64,000 nt of DNA from Glebionis coronaria. Lineage: Eukaryota; Streptophyta; Magnoliopsida; Asterales; Asteraceae. The first letter of the stretch is position 1. Every line of letters starts with the position of its first letter. The stretch is taken from the NCBI GenBank assembly GCA_025667525.1, contig CM046877.1:27308737-27372736 (forward strand), given 5' to 3'. The notes under the pieces are model-generated. The model did no database searches. It was not told the origin of the DNA and saw nothing but the letters and a program-made list of their open reading frames with translations. The translations under genes and the position numbers were made by a program. Positions 31,318 through 44,152 of the stretch are shown here, piece after piece.

Positions 31318-34300
31318 TGTTACACCCCCAAATTTATACGATTCAATACAACGGAAGACTCGTTGGTGTTACGGGATATCACATTACTCACATCATAGAC
31401 AACACATAAAAATCGCGTCGTTTAATAATAAAGCATTTCCATTCATAAATATCAAAGTTACATAGGTCCCAAGTCATTGTATTTTATACAGGTTTTACAA
31501 AGCATTTGAATGGAAATTATTATTTAAGTGCGGGCCATGAATTCTTGTTTTCTTCCTCAGAATTACCTTCAAGTACGTGAGATAAAACATGTTAAAAGAA
31601 AAGGTCAGCGAAAACGCCGAGTGAATTCATAGAGTTTAATAAAACCATTAATATATCATCGGTATATAATTATTACCGAAAATCATTTTGTACAAATCTT
31701 CGTAATAGGCCATAAAATAGCCAAAGTCATTTTATACAAATCTTTATCAAAAATCATAATATAGGCTTTCGCCTTCAAAACCATTATACGAACAAGTGTC
31801 GTAAAAATATCATACAATACGTTTTATAACGTCGTGTAGAGTTAAATAAAAACCGTTATATGAATTTGGTTATGTAAAACCAAAACACAAACATAATATC
31901 AATAGTATGAACCCGTATTGCTAGTCAGGCAATATATCATAATTCGGTGCGTTTAGCAGTATTTCGTTATTTTGGATTATTATAAGCCGCATGACATTGT
32001 TACCTTACTACAACAAACAACGGGTAGCTAGCCCGAAACTCAATTTTCCCATCTAAATTAGCGCGTCGTCACAAAGATCACGCTATGGAAATCTTCTCAT
32101 ACATAAATTTGCTTACCAATCAATGTGGCACGACGGGGATCAACCGTCAAGGCGCGAACTGAGGTGATCGTCCCCAGATAGTACTATTATATGCATAAGC
32201 GTCTACCAAATCCTGGTAGTTCACAATTCATGCCAATGGGACTTTTAGTGACATAACCTAACTTTAATAATCCATTTCATTTCATCTATCGGGTCATTTA
32301 ATCATTCATCGGGTCATACAATCATTCGGGTCGAAATCAATAAACAAACAATCGGGACAACTAGTGTCCTATTTCATAAAAACTAACATGTTATCTCCCT
32401 CGCGGGTTTATAAAACATTTCATAAAAACATTTAAAAGAGTGCGAGGCTATGAACTCATGTTGATGTGGGAAAGCGGGTTATCGGCAATTCAGATGTACG
32501 GTACGTGCTTCAATCACGGAAACCTAGACAAATAATACTCGTCTTAGACTCTTGTCCAATGACTTTATAAAAATAACAAATATACATATGATGATTTTTT
32601 ACATATGATGATGATCAAGTGGGTTTATATATTCTTATTTACTCATTTTAGTGTTTATGTATTGGTAACTTTTTACTAGTTTACTAGTTTTACCTATTTA
32701 CATGTTTTAGGTCCAATAAGCCTATTATAAGTTCATTAACTTGTATTAATCCATTTTATACTTGTATTATCAGTATTTATACTTTACATGTTGGGCCCAA
32801 ATGGGTTAATCCCAATAAGTAATTTTTATAAGTGTTTAACTTATTTAGTTAAATTATTAGTCCAAATATGCTAACTTAGCTCGTTAATGTCCGTATGTCA
32901 TATAGTTCGGGTTTTATCGGTTTTTACTTGTATTAGGTACTTATACATCAGTATATGACTTTTAAAAAACTTTACATTAGACGGGTTTGATCGTATAAGT
33001 TTTAATTGGCGAAAAACGTTATCTTTACGGTAATAGCCAAAAAAGTCGTAAAAATCATGTTTATAGTTTTTATAACTTATAAATCTTATTCAACTACCAT
33101 TTTTATAAAGTGTCCATTTATTTAACCTTATACATATTTATATAAATGAAATTTATAAGTTAATGGGTTTTAATTCACATTTTATACTATATTAATTTGA
33201 GTGCTTATATAATACTATTAAACATTAATTCTTCAAAATCTGATTTTTAGTTTCATCTTCACCTTTTTTTATCATATCTTGAGTTCTATAAGGAGATAGA
33301 AGCTCATTTTTTGACACCATAAACTACTTGATATGTGCTACAATTAACTTAGTTTTAGCTACTGCTCAATCCAACTATAAATATCCCTAACAGTTCGTCC
33401 AAAACTGACTATTCAGATTGGTACTTCAATTTTGTTTTAATCATATCTCACTCGTTATATTGATTTCATTGTATGGCCAACTCTCACATGTGTACAAGAC
33501 CTAATACTTACTGTATATTGATTCCACTATACCATTTTATCAGTTTAACATAAAGTTCTTTATGTTTTTATACAGCCAACTATTTTAAGCATGATTTAAC
33601 CATTTTTACATATAGTTTTCAATCTTTTTATCCAAGTTTATCAACACATGATCCCCACACAATATTTTTATCATCATTCATCATCATATAAATATACATA
33701 AATAAAGAAATTACAAGATTACATATTCAATAATAACAAAAGGATAGAAAGAACAATCTCTATACCACCAAAGTGATGAAAATATGGGATTGATGATGAA
33801 CAAGACTTGGTTTTGGGCAACCAATCTTATGAGATATCAACACCACTTCTAGGATCACCAAATATTTGTAGACTTCTCCAAAAATCAGCCCTTGATCTTC
33901 ATGGAAACTCCTTGCTAGTTGTTAAAATCACCTCCAATCAACAAGTCTTCAACTAAGCTTCAACATATGTTGATCATAGCTTAAGTTCATGGTTAAATGT
34001 TTTAGGATGATGGTGTTTAGTGATGGTGGTGGGACGACAAGATGGAGGTGCTAGAGAGAAAAATGGAGTTGTTGCATGTAACAAATGAGTCATTTGGTTT
34101 ATGGTTAGTAGTTTTGTGGTTTAATGGTTTTGTGTGTAACTAAGGACAAGTGTCCTTAGTTAGCATGCATATTGACACCTATTGAGGTGTGTTTGATAAG
34201 CTTGGCCGGTTATAGTGGGGGTGGGACAAGTGTCCCACTTGTCTCATCTCCACTAATTTACGGGTACTCCTCGATTCTAGTTTCCTCGATTTGCGTGCCC

Positions 34301-34754
34301 TCGGGTCGTTTTATGAAAAAAGTTTTTATAAATTATGAATCAACGACACAAAACGAATCTAATAAAAATTGTCTCATCAAAAACGGAGTTCAAAAACGTA
34401 AATACGTAAACCTAGGGTTTCCGGTTTAGTCGTAAAGGACGTTAAATTATAATCGTAAGTCCTAATGTCTTCTCGTAAATTTGTGAGTTTATGAACCAAC
34501 ACAAATTTAAAATCTCAAAATAATATTCACGGATAAATTTATTTTCTGAAATGTCGGACTGTCACCAAAGACGGTGTATGTAAACGTGAGCACGTAACGT
34601 AGAATCCTCCGGTTTAGACGTAGTCGATGCTACTTCAAGACGTAAATCCAAATTTCTTCCCATAAATGAGTGAGTTCATAATATAACATTAAGATAATAT
34701 TTTCAAATAATAATTGAGAATAAAATATCAACCATAAATTGACGGATTGTCACA
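31318..34754 (-). mobile_element. Nested solo LTR, minus orientation (about 3.4 kb)
   Basis: It starts TGTTACACCCCCAAATTTA and ends GACGGATTGTCACA on the plus strand. Read on the minus strand this is TGTGACAATCC...GGGGGTGTAACA, an LTR of the same general type as the Gypsy and LARD LTRs but of a different family. No internal coding or second LTR is present, and imperfect target duplications (GAACT/AAACT) flank it, so it is a solo LTR left by LTR-LTR recombination. It sits between the extra ORF and gag of the host element. It shares the block CATAGCCTCGC...ACCCGCGAGGGAGATAACATG with the other LTRs. Confidence 0.75.
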
Positions 34755-35113
34755 AAACTTATGTAGACTCGTACTCTAATTTGTGATGAAACTTAATGAC
34801 TTTAAGTTGTTATGATGAAGGATTGTAATGACATTACTTGTCACAATTTTGTGGAGATTTTCCAAAGCAATCCAAAATTACCTTCATGACTTATGATTTG
34901 TTTTATTAGTTCTTGTGTGAATTGGTTAATGATTCATTGTGAATTGTGTTGTTTGTGCATGTAGTATCCATGTTACATCTTGATAGAGAAATCCTTCTTC
35001 TTATCTTAACATGAATACTTACTTGTTCTTTTTCTGTTATGGTTGTACAGGAAGGAGTTGGGAGGCATTTTTCTGACTTTACTAAATTATCGGTTGGTTA
35101 GTTTCCTGTAAAC
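34755..35113 (+). other. Gypsy pre-gag spacer
   Basis: Non-coding continuation of the Gypsy leader after the solo LTR. A GTTGTACAG acceptor-like sequence lies near 35050, about 65 bases before the gag start. Confidence 0.45.
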
Positions 35114-38100
35114 ATGCCGCCTAAATTGACGACTGCTACTGTTAATACCAAGATTGAGCAAGCTATCGCTAGAGCTTTGGAAGCTGAACGTACTGCGAGG
35201 AACCAAGAGGCTGAGAATAGGAATGCTGCTGGTCAGGTTAGAGGGAATGTTGAAAATCAGGTTGGAGGAAATGCTGATGAACAAGCAGAAGGAAATGCCG
35301 CGGGACCAGTTGGAAGTAAGGCTATTGTTCAGCAGGTTCAAAAGGAATGTTCTTATGCTAGTTTCATGAAATGTGGACCTACCCAATTTCGTGGTACTGG
35401 TGGTGCACTGGAATTAAGGAGGTGGATTGAGAAGATTGAAAGTACTTTTGAAATCAGTGGATGTTCAGAAGCCAGTAAGGTAAAATTTGTTGCAGCTACT
35501 TTTCAGTATGATGCGTTGAGTTGGTGGAATAGTCAAGTAGCTACTGTAGGATTTGTTGAAGCTAATGCTAGAACATGGACTGTGACCAAGAGACTATTGA
35601 CTGCTAAGTTTTGTCCTGAGGAAGAGTTAGGTCAGTTGGAAGATGAATTGAGGCATTTGGTGCTGAGGAATAATGATATTGTAGTTTATACAAGGAGGTT
35701 TTCTGATTTATGTTTGTTGTGTCCTGATGCGTTTGCTGATGATCGTAAGAAGATGAAGCAGTATATTAGAGGTTTATCTAGCAATATCAAGGGAGAAACT
35801 ACTTCGTCAAAACCCAAGTCATTTGATGAAGCTGTTCAAATGGCTCATGCTTTAATGGATGTAAAGCTGCAGGATCGAAAGGATAGTATTGCTGAAGGGA
35901 ATACGAGAAAGTGGGAAGCTGCACACTCAAGCCAAGGGCAGAATCGAGGTGGTTATTGTAATAACAATAACCAAGGACCGAATAGGAATCAGCAATACAA
36001 TTTGAGAAGGAATGATGGTGTTCGTGCTGCTACAGGAAATCAAGTTAACAAGGTGAATCCGAAGTGTGGTCGGTGTAATCTGTATCATGTTAGAAATTGT
36101 CCACCTGCTTGCAACAAGTGTGGGAAGGCCGGACATAACATGGCAGATTACAGAAACAAGGGTGTAGCCACTGGGGCTAATGCTGTTAAGGTAGTTTACT
36201 ATTCTGGATGTGGAGGCCGTGGACATAAGCAAGGGAACTGTCCGGGGCATACGACAGGGAGGCAATGTTGCTACTGGGATTGCTGCTCTAGCCTATGTCG
36301 TGGGAGATGCTGACAAACCTCAAGGACCGAACGTGGTGACTGGCACGTTCTTACTTGATGTTTGTTATGCTAGTGTGTTATTTGATTCTGGATCCGATAG
36401 AAGTTTTATAGATGTTAGATTCAGTCAACTATTGGATAGAGAACCAGTGAGATTGACAACTAGTTATAATGTGGAGTTAGCTGATGGTAAGGTTGTAAGC
36501 ACTAGTTTTATACTGAAAGGTTGTTCCTTGAAGTTAGGTAATTATGTGTTTAGTATTTATTTGATGCCCATAGAATTAGGATCTTTTGATGTGATTATTG
36601 GAATGGACTGGTTAGTTGGTAATGGTGCAGTAATTGTTTGTGAACAAAGATTAGTTCAGATACCGCTAAGGAATAGGGTATTGACTGTGAAAGGTGATGA
36701 ATGTACGTCTCGTTTGAGAGTTGTTTCTTGTTTGAAGATGATGAGGTATATAGAAGCAGGTTGTGATGTGTTTCTTGCATAGATAAGTAATGATGGTGTG
36801 AATGAAAGGAAATTGGAGGATGTGCCTGTGATTAGAGAGTATCCTGAGGTTTTCCCTGAGGAATTTCCAGGATTACCGCCGCATCGTGAAGTTGAGTTTC
36901 GTATTGATTTAGTGCCGGGTGCTGCTCCTGTTGCTCGTGCACCGTATCGTTTAGCTCCATCTGAGATGAAAGAATTATCTGATCAATTGAAGGAATTGAT
37001 GGATAAGGGATTTATTAGACCAAGTTCGTCGCCGTGGGGTGCGCCTGTTTTGTTTGTTCGGAAGAAAGATGGTTCTTTTAGAATGTGTATTCATTACAGA
37101 GAGCTTAACAAATTGACTGTCAAGAATCAGTATCCACTGCCGAGGATTGATGATTTGTTCGATCAGTTGCAAGGTTCTTGTGTATACTAGAAGATCGATT
37201 TGAGATCTGGGTATCATCAACTGAGAGTTAGGGAAGAAGATATTCCTATAACAGCTTTTCGTACTCGATATGGACATTTTGAATTTCAAGTGATGCCTTT
37301 TGGATTAACAAATGCGCCTGCTGTATTTATGGATTTGATGAATCGTGTATGTAAGCCGTATTTGGATGAGTTTGTTATCGTATTCATTGATGATATTCTC
37401 GTTTATTCCAAGAGTGAAGAGGAACATGAGAAGCATTTGAGAACAATTTTGGAATTGTTGAAGAAGGAGAAGTTGTATGCGAAATTCTCTAAGTGTGAAT
37501 TTTGGTTGAAATCGGTGCAATTTTTGGGGCACGTGATTGATAGTGAAGGTGTTCGTGTGGATCCTGCTAAGATTGAGGCAATTAAGGATTGGTCAGTGCC
37601 GAAGACGCCGACTGAAGTTCGCCAGTTTCTTGGTTTGGCTGGGTATTATAGAAGGTTTATTGAGAAGTTTTCGCTAATTGCTAAGCCGTTGACTAAGCTT
37701 ACGGAAAAGAATCGAGTGTTTGAATGGGGATTGGAAGAGGAATCTGCATTTAGTATGTTGAAAGATAAGTTGTGTTCTATTCCAATATTGTCTTTGCCAG
37801 AAGGATCTTAGGATTTTGTAGTGTACTGTGACGCGTCTCATAAAGGATTTCGAGCCGTGTTGATGCAAAGGGAGAAAGTAATAGCGTATGCGTCGAGACA
37901 ATTAAGGAAGCATGAAGAGAATTACACTACGCATGATTTAGAACTTGGGGCTGTTATTTTTGCTTTGAAGCTGTGGAGACACTACTTGTATGGAACCAAG
38001 TGTGTTGTTTTTACTGATCATAAGAGTTTGCGATATATTTTGGATCAAAAGGAATTGAATATGAGGCAAAGAAGATGGGTTGAGTTGCTGAGTGATTATG

Positions 38101-39671
38101 ACTGCGAGATTCGTTACCATCCTGGTAAAGCGAATGTGGTAGCTGATGCACTTAGTAGAAAGGAAAGAGACATGTCTATAAGAGTTAGATCTTTGACGAT
38201 GTTGGAAAGTGTTGATTTGACAGAAGATATATTGAAAGCCCAAACTAATGGTTTGAAGAAAGAAAATGTTGAGGCAGAAAATTTGCATAGAATGTTGAAG
38301 CCATTATTTGAAGTAAGGTCAAATGGATTGAGATATTTTAAGAATAGGAATTGGTTACCGTTGTGTCCATCTACGAAAGATTCGTTAGGGGTGCGAGATT
38401 TGGTGATGAATGAATCTCATAAGTCGAAGTATTCAATACATCCTGGATCGGACAAGATGTATCAGGATCATAAGAAAGTTTATTGGTGGCTGAATATGAA
38501 GGCGGATATAGCACAATATGTTAATAAGTGTTTAACTTGTGCGAAGGTGATGGCTGAACATAAGAAACCGTCTGGATTATTAGTGCAACCTGAGATTCCT
38601 GAGTGGAAATGGGAGAAGATTACTATGGATTTTGTGACAGGTTTGCCAAGGACTGCAAATGGTTGTGATATGATATGGGTGATTGTAGATAGATTGACTA
38701 AGTCTGCTCACTTTTTGCCAATGAAGAAGACAGATAGTATGGAGAGGTTAACAACAGTGTATGTGAAGGAGATTGTTTGTCAACATGGTGTGCCTTTGTC
38801 GATAATTTCTGATCGTGATAGTAGGTTTACTTCAGAATTTTGGAAGTCTTTGCAGAAAGCGATGGGAACGGAGTTATGTTTAAGTACAACATATCATCCG
38901 GAAACTAATGGACAAAGTGAGAGAACGATTCAAACGTTAGAGGATATGCTTCGTGCATGTGTGATAGACTTTGGAAATGGTTGGGATAAGCATTTGCCAT
39001 TGGTTGTATTTTCGTACAATAATAGTTATCATTCAAGTATTAAAGCCGCTCCATTTGAAGATTTGTATGGACGTAAGTGTAGATCTCCAGTGTGTTGGAG
39101 TGAGGTAGGAGAAAGTCAATTGACTGGGCCTGAAATGATATTTGATACGACTGAATAGATAGTGAAAATTAAGAAGCGTTTGTTATCTGCCAGAAGTAGA
39201 CAAAAGAGTTATGCTGATAACAGAAGGAAACCGTTGGAGTTTGAAGTAGGAGACATGGTTATGTTGAAAGTATCTCCATAGAAAGGAGTAATACATTTTG
39301 GAAAAAGAGGAAAGTTGAGCCCGAGATATATTGGACCATTTAAGATTATCCAAAGGATTGGATTGGTGGCTTATAAGTTAGAATTGCCCGATGAGCTTAA
39401 GGCTATTCATAATACTTTTCATGTGTCTAATCTGAAGAAGTGTTTAGCCAAAAGGGATGTGGTGATTCCATTGGAGGAAATTCAACTTGATGATAAGTTG
39501 CATTTTATAGAGGAACCTGTAGAGATAATGTATAGGGAAGTTAAGAAGTTGAAGCATAGTAGAATTCTGATTGTGAAGGTGAGATAGAACTATAGACGTG
39601 GGCCAGAGTTTATGTGGGAACGTGAGGATTTATTTAAGGACAAGTATCCTCATTTGTTTAGGAAGGATTAA
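35114..39671 (+). pseudogene. Tekay-like gag-pol polyprotein, multiply broken
   Basis: Gag starts MPPKLTTATVN and has a retrotransposon gag core (RRWIEKIESTFEISG, LSWWNS) and zinc knuckles near 36105-36245; one ends ADYR where a cysteine is expected. A frameshift near 36240-36265 separates gag from pol. Pol carries protease (LFDSGSDRSFID), reverse transcriptase ([42 protein letters not shown]), RNase H (VYCDASHKG), integrase ([34 protein letters not shown]) and a chromodomain-like end (GPEFMWEREDLF). In-frame stops: 36780, 37188, 37809, 39156, 39279 and 39585. At 39279 and 39585 TAG replaces the tryptophan expected in SPWKG and [12 protein letters not shown] has H where D is usual. The product cannot be full length, so mobilisation would need help in trans. 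Confidence 0.85.
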
Positions 39672-39695
39672 GCGTCGCGGACGTCGCTTCTTTTA

Positions 39696-39707
39696 AGAAG
39701 GGGGGGA
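39696..39707 (+). other. Gypsy polypurine tract
   Basis: AAGAAGGGGGGGA directly precedes the 3' LTR and is the expected plus-strand primer. Confidence 0.75.
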
Positions 39708-42357
39708 TGTGACAACCTAAAATCAGGGTCATTGCTTAATCTTATTTTACGATTATTTTTGAAATTTTTGGATGAGTTTGAACGATATTTATTTTTGGAG
39801 GTTTAAGTTTAAACCGATGTTGGAAGGTCTATATTTAATATTTATTAAGTATAAGGAGTATTAGCAAGCGTGATGTCGATGGATACCAAATATTTTACGT
39901 TTTATTGTCGGATGTTCAATTTTTGTCATTTTCGAGGTTTTATTTTAAATGACGTGTTAAGTCGAGTCCAGAGTCGATATTATTATTTTTGAAGTACGTT
40001 TTAAATTTTTAAAAGTATCTTTATGAAACCCGAGCCCCGTAAATATTTTGAAAATTGACTAATAGTTATTTCCCGCTTTTTAGCTAACTATTTATATTTA
40101 TAGCCACAACTTTTACTAAATTGCAACTTGGTCCCTACCCCACTATATATAAACTTCAAACAACACACACACATCACATTTTTCATTTTAAAAATTTCAC
40201 TTTCATCTCTCTCTCTCTCTCTTGTGTTTGCCGAAACCCACCCACACCACCAAAACACATTCAAACTTCAAATTTTCTTGAGTTTAAGGTTGATTCAAGC
40301 TAAACTAACACTAGACCCAATCTTATATTTGATCAAGGATCATTTTGGTGTAATAAATCCTTACATGCAAGCAACTTTTTTTTCTTGATGTTGGTAGGTA
40401 GGAACTATGATCATGCATGACATTATCATGATGATCCATGGTGGTTTTTGCTAAAAATCTTATTAGAAACTTCATTTTGATCTTAAGATTTTTATTTTGA
40501 TTATAATTTTGATGTTATGGTTGATGTATGATGATATTAGGGCATAGTAATGATCATTTTCATGGTTGTTTTTTTTTTATCAAAAAGTTGATTTTGTACA
40601 AGTTTTGAGTAGTCATTTTATAACAGTAAGTAAAAGGTAAAATCCAAATTTTTATGTTTTAAATGGCTTAACTTATAGCCTAGGGTTGTAGATAATTTTC
40701 TTAGCTTCGATTTGATATAAGGTAGAGCTTCTAGCTCAAAACGAGCGCGAAGATATGATGTTTTGAATGATCGTGTACCGGGAGACGAGTATCGGCACTA
40801 CAAGTAGTTGTTGTCGATATTTGGATCGAATCTCGGGGACTCTAAATGGATGTTTTGAAAAATGTAACCTACTGATAATGAGGTGTTTACTTTATAGGTT
40901 GAGTTTACTTTAAAACCCGAGTGTCGGTTTTGTAAACGGAGTCGTTTAAATAAGTTAAAACGGTTGTAAGAAAAATTAACGTAAATCTGTCCGGATTTCG
41001 TAGTTTGAAAATGAGTCGGGTAAAGTACTTTAAAAGTAATTTTATTTGATAAACTTGTAGGAGGACTTTCTATATATAGTAAGTTAGTTTATCGAGTCGT
41101 TTCATAAACGGTTGACGAGTTTAAAAGGGGTAAATAAGCTAGTACATGTAGTATGTACCGGCGGACTTTGTAAAAAGTGTAAAATGGTTAAGTAAATGTG
41201 TAGTAACGTATAATGAAGTTATTTATATTGTTTTCTCTCGAGTTTATCGTGACTTTATGAGTTTGAGTTTGATATTGTTTTGTATGATTTATTTCTCGAG
41301 TCATTATTAATGAACGCGCCTTATTTGATAGGTAGCGGTTCTCGTGTTTGAAAGGCATCCATTATCGTCGACGATCATCTCTCTAGATCTCTTATACTAA
41401 GGTGAGTCTATAGCCTCGCTTTCTAATTGTTTTAATGATTTTAATACCCACGAGGGGGATACATGCTATTTGAAAATAAATGAACACAAGTCATGAGTAA
41501 TTGTTGGACCCGAATGATGCCTAAAGTTGATTTCATTGTATTAAGTAACTTGTTGCTAAAGACCCTAAATTCATGAGTCGTTAACTATCTTCTGACTTGA
41601 TGTTGTGAGTCGGGAATAGCCTCTTATTCTAATGATAGTACTATTGGGTTGACCACCCTATCTGAGACCAGGGCATTACATTGAGTAACCCGCTGGGAAG
41701 GATAATTTTACGTGAATAAGATTGTGGTATTCTAGCAACTGATACCCTAGAGGGGCAATGGTTTTATTCTAGTCATGCCTTCATTTGGCATGGGTGACTA
41801 TTTGGTTAAGGGGTCGGTGTCATGAGCTTAAATATAATGTTTGTTTATCATTATTATTACTGCCTTGAATATAGATTGTGTGTACGACAATTCTATAGAT
41901 GATTATGATTGATTTTCTTCATGTGTTCAAATGTGATTTGATAAACCTATAGTCTCGCTCAACATTATTGTTGACTCGTTTTATGCATGTATTTCAGGTA
42001 ATAGGAAGTGATGGAGCATGGAGCTTTGCTGTGGAGGTTGTGGCTTGGCTTTTGGAAGAATGTTGGTCTAAACTGTTTCTACTTTTTAATGTTGAATAAT
42101 TTACTTTATGTTGATGTACTGTACAAAACTTGTTAGTTGTTGGTCAAGATCCATGGGAACAAAACGCTTTACTCTGGTATCGTGTTAGTACAATTTGGGT
42201 TGAAATCTATGTTTTGAGACCATAGTATGAAAATCATGTTTATATTTTGTGTAAACGTCTCTATTTGGAGTCGTTCAATATACCTTTGTGTGATGATGCT
42301 TGTGTCTAGCACCCAATTGTGTATTTCCCCTGCGCAATGTAAATTGGGGGTGTTAGA
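39708..42357 (+). mobile_element. Gypsy 3' LTR (2650 bp)
   Basis: It matches the 5' LTR along its whole length, with most differences near its two ends. The internal intron-like segment (41402-41997) keeps both splice motifs. Confidence 0.9.
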
Positions 42358-42362
42358 ATTCA
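42358..42362. other. Target site duplication ATTCA, right copy
   Basis: It follows the 3' LTR and joins the interrupted GTGAGTATTCAGGGATC repeat. Confidence 0.9.
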
Positions 42363-43118
42363 GGGATCAAATACACAACAAATCGTGAATGTATATCGGA
42401 TTATAATACATTCAGAAGGATCATCACAGCCAGATAGAGACTTTGGCATTACAAACACCCCTTACAGCCTATCGTCGCCAGGCGTCAACAGCGGAACTAA
42501 AAGGACAATTGGTCACTATCATCGCCTGCTATGAATAGCGGCAACGAAGCTTCAATTGAATGACTATATACCGTCGCCTGCTATGAATAGGGGCAACGAA
42601 CCTTCAATTGAATGAGTATACTTCTTTTTAAAAACAACTTATAAAACACCTCTTATCCCGAACCCAAAAATCAGGTTTCCAGCAAACCCCAAAATAAGGG
42701 GTTTCAATGAATTACATAGCTAATCGTTATCAGAACCATAACGGTTTCAAACACACATTCCAAGGTGGTAACCATAGGCCAATGAGTCAGGTTGGCAGTA
42801 AAAGGAAACAACCACCTACCCTAACCGTCGCTACATACCGACAAATAATGTCGCACACCATGAACGGTGGTAACAAATAAGACGGTGGCAACAAAGAGGG
42901 TCGTGGGTATGTGGTTCAAACCACGAAGAATAAATACTCTATCAAACCATAAAAAACACAGATTTCTCTATTAACTTATAAATCAGGATGAATCAAAGCA
43001 GAAAACTCACCAAGCGCATCCATTAAAAGCGAAATCCCATAAAAAATTAGGGTTTCCATTATAAAGGGTGAATCAAAGCAGAAAACTCACGAAGCTAGAA
43101 GTAAAGCATCCATTAAAA
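42363..43118. repeat. Continuation of the split locus with short tandem repeats
   Basis: The first 70 bases continue the repeat interrupted by the Gypsy element. A duplicated block containing CGCCTGCTATGAATAG and CTTCAATTGAATGA occurs at about 42519 and 42570. Just before the gap, GAATCAAAGCAGAAAACTCAC...ATCCATTAAAA occurs at about 42990 and 43070. On the minus strand the latter reads as an ATG-GAT-GC start followed by a GTGAGT donor-like sequence, but no gene can be built from it. Confidence 0.5.
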
Positions 43119-44118
43119 NNNNNNNNNNNNNNNNNNNNNNNNNNNNNNNNNNNNNNNNNNNNNNNNNNNNNNNNNNNNNNNNNNNNNNNNNNNNNNNNNN
43201 NNNNNNNNNNNNNNNNNNNNNNNNNNNNNNNNNNNNNNNNNNNNNNNNNNNNNNNNNNNNNNNNNNNNNNNNNNNNNNNNNNNNNNNNNNNNNNNNNNNN
43301 NNNNNNNNNNNNNNNNNNNNNNNNNNNNNNNNNNNNNNNNNNNNNNNNNNNNNNNNNNNNNNNNNNNNNNNNNNNNNNNNNNNNNNNNNNNNNNNNNNNN
43401 NNNNNNNNNNNNNNNNNNNNNNNNNNNNNNNNNNNNNNNNNNNNNNNNNNNNNNNNNNNNNNNNNNNNNNNNNNNNNNNNNNNNNNNNNNNNNNNNNNNN
43501 NNNNNNNNNNNNNNNNNNNNNNNNNNNNNNNNNNNNNNNNNNNNNNNNNNNNNNNNNNNNNNNNNNNNNNNNNNNNNNNNNNNNNNNNNNNNNNNNNNNN
43601 NNNNNNNNNNNNNNNNNNNNNNNNNNNNNNNNNNNNNNNNNNNNNNNNNNNNNNNNNNNNNNNNNNNNNNNNNNNNNNNNNNNNNNNNNNNNNNNNNNNN
43701 NNNNNNNNNNNNNNNNNNNNNNNNNNNNNNNNNNNNNNNNNNNNNNNNNNNNNNNNNNNNNNNNNNNNNNNNNNNNNNNNNNNNNNNNNNNNNNNNNNNN
43801 NNNNNNNNNNNNNNNNNNNNNNNNNNNNNNNNNNNNNNNNNNNNNNNNNNNNNNNNNNNNNNNNNNNNNNNNNNNNNNNNNNNNNNNNNNNNNNNNNNNN
43901 NNNNNNNNNNNNNNNNNNNNNNNNNNNNNNNNNNNNNNNNNNNNNNNNNNNNNNNNNNNNNNNNNNNNNNNNNNNNNNNNNNNNNNNNNNNNNNNNNNNN
44001 NNNNNNNNNNNNNNNNNNNNNNNNNNNNNNNNNNNNNNNNNNNNNNNNNNNNNNNNNNNNNNNNNNNNNNNNNNNNNNNNNNNNNNNNNNNNNNNNNNNN
44101 NNNNNNNNNNNNNNNNNN
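43119..44118. other. Assembly gap (1000 N)
   Basis: Exactly 1000 undetermined bases, a length that suggests a placeholder rather than a measured size. Frames called across it are artefacts. Confidence 0.95.
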
Positions 44119-44152
44119 ATATCACAATACCGTACGAGCTATAATCATAGTC

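Larger units (their letters stand above)
27379..42357 (+). mobile_element. Tekay-like Gypsy retrotransposon with extra pre-gag ORF and nested solo LTR
   Basis: A complete element of about 15 kb: 5' LTR 27379-30021, primer site near 30025, an extra ORF at 30431-31276, a nested solo LTR at 31318-34754, gag-pol 35114-39671, polypurine tract 39696-39707 and 3' LTR 39708-42357, bounded by ATTCA duplications. Domain order PR-RT-RH-IN and a C-terminal chromodomain-like tail (KVR-NYRRGPEFMWERED) place it in the chromovirus branch of Ty3/gypsy, most like Tekay. LTRs are closely similar with scattered, mostly transition differences, so the insertion is not ancient, yet gag-pol is heavily broken. Confidence 0.85.

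Noticed and set aside
43068..44144. Long frames on both strands across the gap
   Set aside because: Made almost entirely of undetermined bases.
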